Shown here: piece by piece, positions 56,801 through 62,800 of the stretch | How the letters are laid out: the number at the start of each line of letters is the position of its first letter | Position numbering within the stretch: the stretch's first letter is position 1 | From: Spisula solida | Taxonomy: Eukaryota > Mollusca > Bivalvia > Venerida > Mactridae | Assembly: GCA_947247005.1 (NCBI GenBank) | Contig: OX365946.1 | Coordinates: 49,936,734 to 50,000,733, forward strand | DNA: 64,000 bases | Reading direction: 5' to 3' | Notes under the pieces: model-generated | What the model was told of the DNA's origin: nothing | Database searches by the model: none | What the model saw: the letters and a program-made list of their open reading frames with translations, nothing else | Position numbers and translations under genes: made by a program

Positions 56801-59800
56801 ATATCATTTTATTGTTGAAAACATCAATGTGTGGTAATTTAACTTCCGGTAAATAAACTTCAGTCTAGCTATAGCATAGAGGTATGTAAAATTCATGTTT
56901 ATTACCACACGTTTGAAATAAATTTATTATGATTAACAGAGTGTCCCATGTAGATTCAGGTCGCAATTAAAAACATGATGCATTATGGATAAGTGCACGG
57001 TACCTCTTCCTAAAGGATAACATAAATTACACAATAGGATAGAAACTATGTTCTGTGGGATGCGTCCCCCACTCTTCACGTGAAGTCTAACGTAAACTAT
57101 CAACGTTACTTGGCTGTGGCTGCTTGGCACATACATGTACCAAACGACCGAGTGCATTCCAGCTATGCTCAATGTGTGAACCCATTATTGTCTATAACCT
57201 TGTTTAGTCTAGATGTCTTGATGACGATCGTAAATCGTCAGGACATTTCCCGCTGTGTGTTACCAACACATCAAAGCAACGCCAGACAGAAGATTGAAAA
57301 CAGTAGCAGGGTGAAAAAAGGCATCTTAACGGGCAAAAATCACTCAAACTGTACTAAAAAGATTCATTGGTAATTATGCTATGAATATATATTTTTAACT
57401 TATCCGTTGTTTCTCATATTAAGGTATCAGAGGATAATTTATAGTGAGATTGAGCATGTTTTTTTAAAAATCATTTTATTCTTAAAATTGAAAAGTGTTG
57501 GGTACAGTAAGCATAGTATTATGATGTACTACATGTACTCATGAAGTTAAACAAAAAATAAATATTGATAAAGTGAATTTATTGAAGCATGACATCATTT
57601 TTATTGCAAATCTTACTCGTTTGTAAACAAAGTCAACATGGCATTAAGAGTCAACGTTTGTTGTCGGGGACATAGCCAATAGTATAATAAACAAACTCTT
57701 ACAAAGAAATAATAATGAAACAAATTCATTAACTTGTATCATGCAAAAAATCAATGATCAGCAATGACCTTGCAAACCGAAAGTAGAAATATGTCAAAGT
57801 ATACATTTTTCAGTCTTAAACTAAGTAAGAGTTTGTTCCCTAGAGTTATATTGTAAGAATGATATATATTTTAGCAAGTACCGTTGGGCAGTTTTTGTGT
57901 TTGCTAACGAGCAAGATTTACAATGAAAATGCTGTCATACTTCAATAAATTCACTTTATTAATATTTATTTTGTGTTTAACTTCAAGGGTATATGCAGTG
58001 CATCATAATGCTATGCTTACTGTACCCATCAAATATCAATTTGAAGAATAAAATGCATTTGAAAAAAGCATGCACCCACCCACTACAGATCATACCCCAT
58101 GTCCTTAAGGTTTTTTTATCCGTTGACACTCAACGTTCGTCTAAAACTGTGTGCAGCATTGCGAAACCAATGCCTCCTGGCTCGGGCTCATAACCGTGAG
58201 GTGGTGTGGTCGTGTGGTTTCCATTGTTTACATCAATAGATTAATTACAAATAATGACTTATATTTAGATATTACGTACACTGTTCATCATATAAATGTT
58301 TCAAAAATCGCATTAAAAGATAGGTATCTTGTAAAATAATTACTAAATACAAATGTACGTTAATTTAGTGACAGTCGCATATGTACACATGTGATATTAT
58401 ATAAATAACACATGGCTGCGAGGGTAATGGTAAATAATACCAACCCGAGAATAGTTATATCACCCGAGGCGAAGCCGATGGTAATATGACTATTCAAGGG
58501 TTGGTATTATTTACTGTCACCCGAGCAGCCATGTGTTATTTATTTTATTATACCGAAAAAGATTACAACCATTTTTCAAAATAAAATATCGATCTTAAAT
58601 TGCCGTTATGATAACTTTACATGTACAGTCTCAGTCCGTATAAGTTTCTAATGATTTGATGCTATTTTTAGTAAATCCTGTCAATTTCAACGGTTGAAAG
58701 AGGCAAGATTTACTAAAAATAGCATGTACAATATACACAAATATATAAATAGCATACGAATACTGTCTGCCAGGGTGTTTCCCGGACTCAAAAAGTACAA
58801 ATTGCTATAAATAGCTCAGCCTCGTTTTTACTAGTAGTGATCGTACAAAATATCACATAGTGATCGAACAAAATATCAAACGGACTGTCTATGGGGAAAA
58901 TACATTGAGAGGTCACGTGAGGTATAATAATCTAAATTAATCAACCTCCTTTCGTTATAATTATGGCGTAAGTGTTTACAGTATTTACTGTAATTTTCAA
59001 TAGTATTCGAGTAACATTAAACCTTGTCTTTTCTGACGTAATGAAAATATCATCAATATACATATCCAAATATATCTCTTTCAAACAGATTGTTCGTGGT
59101 CATTTAAATACATACTGAAATGAAAAGCAGAATGCCCTTGTATTAGACGTAGCTAACGATACTCACAAATAAACATTGTTAGGCCCAAAACAGATTATTG
59201 CAATACCCACAGTACCTCGTAAGATTGCAGTGATATTTCCTCAAATATTATCTTGATAAAGCCAAGCTTCCTAAAGTCAACAACCCATGTATATGATGTC
59301 CCATCTTCGTATGATAAAGGATAGCCGACGCTTGTAAATTGGCTAGGTGATATCAAAGTTTTCGTGACACTTGCATAGCCTGTTTCTCCGGATGTGCGGT
59401 AAATCAAAGGTGGTGTGTATATTAGTCCTGAAAACAAATCTTTTGGAGTATGTATGTCCAAACATGCCAGAAAAATCCAAACACGCACACCAATACCGAA
59501 CATGGTCTAAACACTTTGTTAAGGATGCTTAGGACCTTTCTCCGACGTCATCGGTAAAAATATCGCTTCGTTTCCTAGCAACGTGACGCTATGTACATAG
59601 GGTGTAAAATTGACGTTTTAATGGCATAATTCGGTCAGAATAAGGTCTATTTTAATTTTCAAAGCTCTATATGTTAGCCCTTGATCCGTTGAATACGTAT
59701 ATGTTAAATTCAAAGCGATTGTGACGGACACTTTTTCACCGAAAAAGGTTTTATATCGAAAGTTGACAGAATTTTATTGCGCATTTGCAACACCGAACTC

Positions 59801-62800
59801 ATTTCAGGGCTCAATTTGGTCAACAAAAAGTGATTCAATCACCTAATGAAATACACCGTGGTGATGCGGTTATTCTATAGCATAAGCTCAACCAATAAAA
59901 AAGGGGAGTGATCTCGCATTATTTTCGAGAAAATTGAATTTCACAACGTAACGCGCTGTGTACGTCCGTTCTATTTACGGACTTGCGTCCTATTTACTAG
60001 AACAACAATTACTTGTTAAGGATAAAATTCACGCATTTTACCTGCATCTGTTCACTTATCAAATCACATAATATAAAATAGCTTTGTTCAAAGCAAAGTT
60101 TGTCACTACATAACAATTAGTTATTTCGATTTGAGTGTAGTAATTTTTGCGAAAGTGAAAATGACAAAACTGAGTTTCTCTCGCAATTCATGTACTACTA
60201 TCAGTACTGTGGTTTTATTATTCTTCACATTGTGTCTTTATTGGTACTTTTATTATGAACACAGCATCATGATAAATACACAGTGATACAAAAGAGAACA
60301 CCGACTGTGTAATGTATTTAAATTATCCAAACATCTACTAAAACGTCAATTTTACGCCATATGTACATAGCGTCTCGTTGCTAGGAAACGAAGCGATATT
60401 TTGAAAAATTAAAACGGACATAATACGAAGAGTATGTTAAAGCATATTTCTGGAGATTTTCATTAGCTTCGGCGAAAAAGCGATTTTTTACCGATGACGT
60501 CGGAGAAAGGTCCTAAACGTCCTTAAGTGCAAGTTTGCTAGATAATGTCCGTGATATAATGAATTATAAATTAAATGTTCTTAAATTGAAAAAGGATGTA
60601 ATATAATCGGACGTACCATTGTGACGACATCCGTGCAGTTCAAACCTGATACAAAACTTTTCATCAGGTGACATTGGTTCAAGTAGGAGTATCCGTACTA
60701 TCCTTGTTATAATTTGTTCATAGATAATAAACATCTGTGGTTCATCTGCGGGTCGAAACATGTCCACATAAAATCTCTAAAATGAACGAATTATTACGAT
60801 ATGAAAATACCGGTATCACGCATCTGATTACACGTAGAACCGTTACGAAGCGTCATAAGTTTATACTTACATTAGTCTAAAGTTCACGTAAGTCACAAAG
60901 TTACAATGAAAGACATTGCATGTCATCATAAATGTATACTTTAGACAGTGCGCGTTATTTTAATTAACGACTTCAATAAAATATTGTTTTCGTTGGTTTT
61001 AAAAGTTCTGAATTTGACATTATAAATAGGGTTATTGAAAGCTACTGGCTATCGTATATAATGAATAATTTGCACTTCGAGCGTTTCGTACATGCCAAAC
61101 TATCCTAAATGTAACGAACATTTGATAACTAACCATGGTGTTATTCGATTTTGATATTTCTCCATCGGACGAATATAACAATGCGAATACACGTGTCCCC
61201 ATAGGTGTAGAAGTATGTACACTGTTTGATGTGTTGAATTGGTATTTGTACCAATTATATAACGTTATACCATCCACAACTGTTTCCTCCAATAAATCTA
61301 CCTGGATTAAGTAATAGAAATAATCACATATCAAGATATATCTCTGTGAATGTGATACGTTATTTACTGAAGCATATCAGATACCAGTATATTCGGAAGA
61401 AGAGTAAGATAGATAACTATCAGTTCGTTAATGTCAAGCATGACGCAAGAACAAACAACATTATTAACCGCAAATTTGTAATGGCTCAAAGCAAACAAAA
61501 TAATGCGTATTTTGGAGGCATAGTTATCATTGCTGTACATTTATACAAACATGTACTAGTAGGTATAATACTTATGTGTAAAATTTGTAGCAGTTTGGTG
61601 TCTTCACTACATGTTTTTAAAATATAAATTTATGGCATCGCGTCTTACAGTAGGCCTGCCTACAAAGTAATGATTACAGTAATGTAGCAATGACGATATA
61701 ACAATGCGTATATACGACGCAGTTTTTAAAAAACCTAGTGTATTCAGTAATCATTCATATTTTACTGAAAATAAAGCACGTAAAAAGCGTCATTAGGTAA
61801 ATCTACATGTCTGTCTGATATTTGTTTAGATACTTGTGGTTTGCCAAGTTCTGATGCTGCTTTTGACATGTCAAAATTTAATGTGTCTTTTATTTGTGAC
61901 ATTCAAACATCAGACAATTCGACATTTTCAGACTTTGTAAACATAAAGAATCACATAAAAGAATATGAAGAGTGCATTCGTTTAAAATGGAACTATCACT
62001 TCATCTTTTGAAACTTGTTCATAATGTTTGTCTCTATGAAATCTAGACCAAGTTCGTTACTGTGTCATCTGGGGTAAAAGACTAGGTCATAGGCTACATC
62101 AAGAAAACAAGAAAACCCTACATGGGGTCCTATATTAAGATCAAGTCATATAACAACTAACTGATTCTCCCTAAACAGCAAGTCTTCAGGTGAGCGCTAC
62201 AGGGCAAATGACCCTGTGGTATGATTATGTATATTTTGCTTTGCTAAATGATTTCAGTTTGCCTCATGCTTGCCATACTTAATTCGGAGGTTCATCGGCA
62301 ACAGTACTTTAATTTGAATGAATATGTCATAGGATCAGTGCTTTAACGGCTGGTCATCATGATCCTATTGCATCACCACATGCGCCGGGCTATTATATGT
62401 TCTGTATAGCTGTTTTTCTTGTAACTTCTGTAATAGCTCGAGTGCTACACAAAGGGTTACATGGAGGTTGGTCATCAACAGTAGATGGCCTTATTTAGTT
62501 TCAGGTAAGTAGGTCAAAGGTCAAGGTGACTGTGATCTTTGACGTTAATAAACAAACCAAAAGGTTTCCCATCAATAACTCATCAAGAAAGGTTTGACAC
62601 AGGCACCTCAAACATAAAAAGTCAATGATTTTGAGGTCAGTATAGGTCAAAGGCGCCATGGCGCCATGGTATTTGTGACTATTGTGTTGCCATTGGGGCG
62701 TAAGTGTTTCACAAACAGCTCTGCTTATGTATAGTATCCAAGTTTGTTTAATTTTACTACCCACTACAATCGCTGTATGTTTCATTTAGTTCCGAATACA

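Noticed and set aside
62501..62785. 94-codon minus-strand frame between F5/8C exons
   Set aside because: Lies in a degraded dispersed repeat, and the flanking F5/8C exons join in phase without it.
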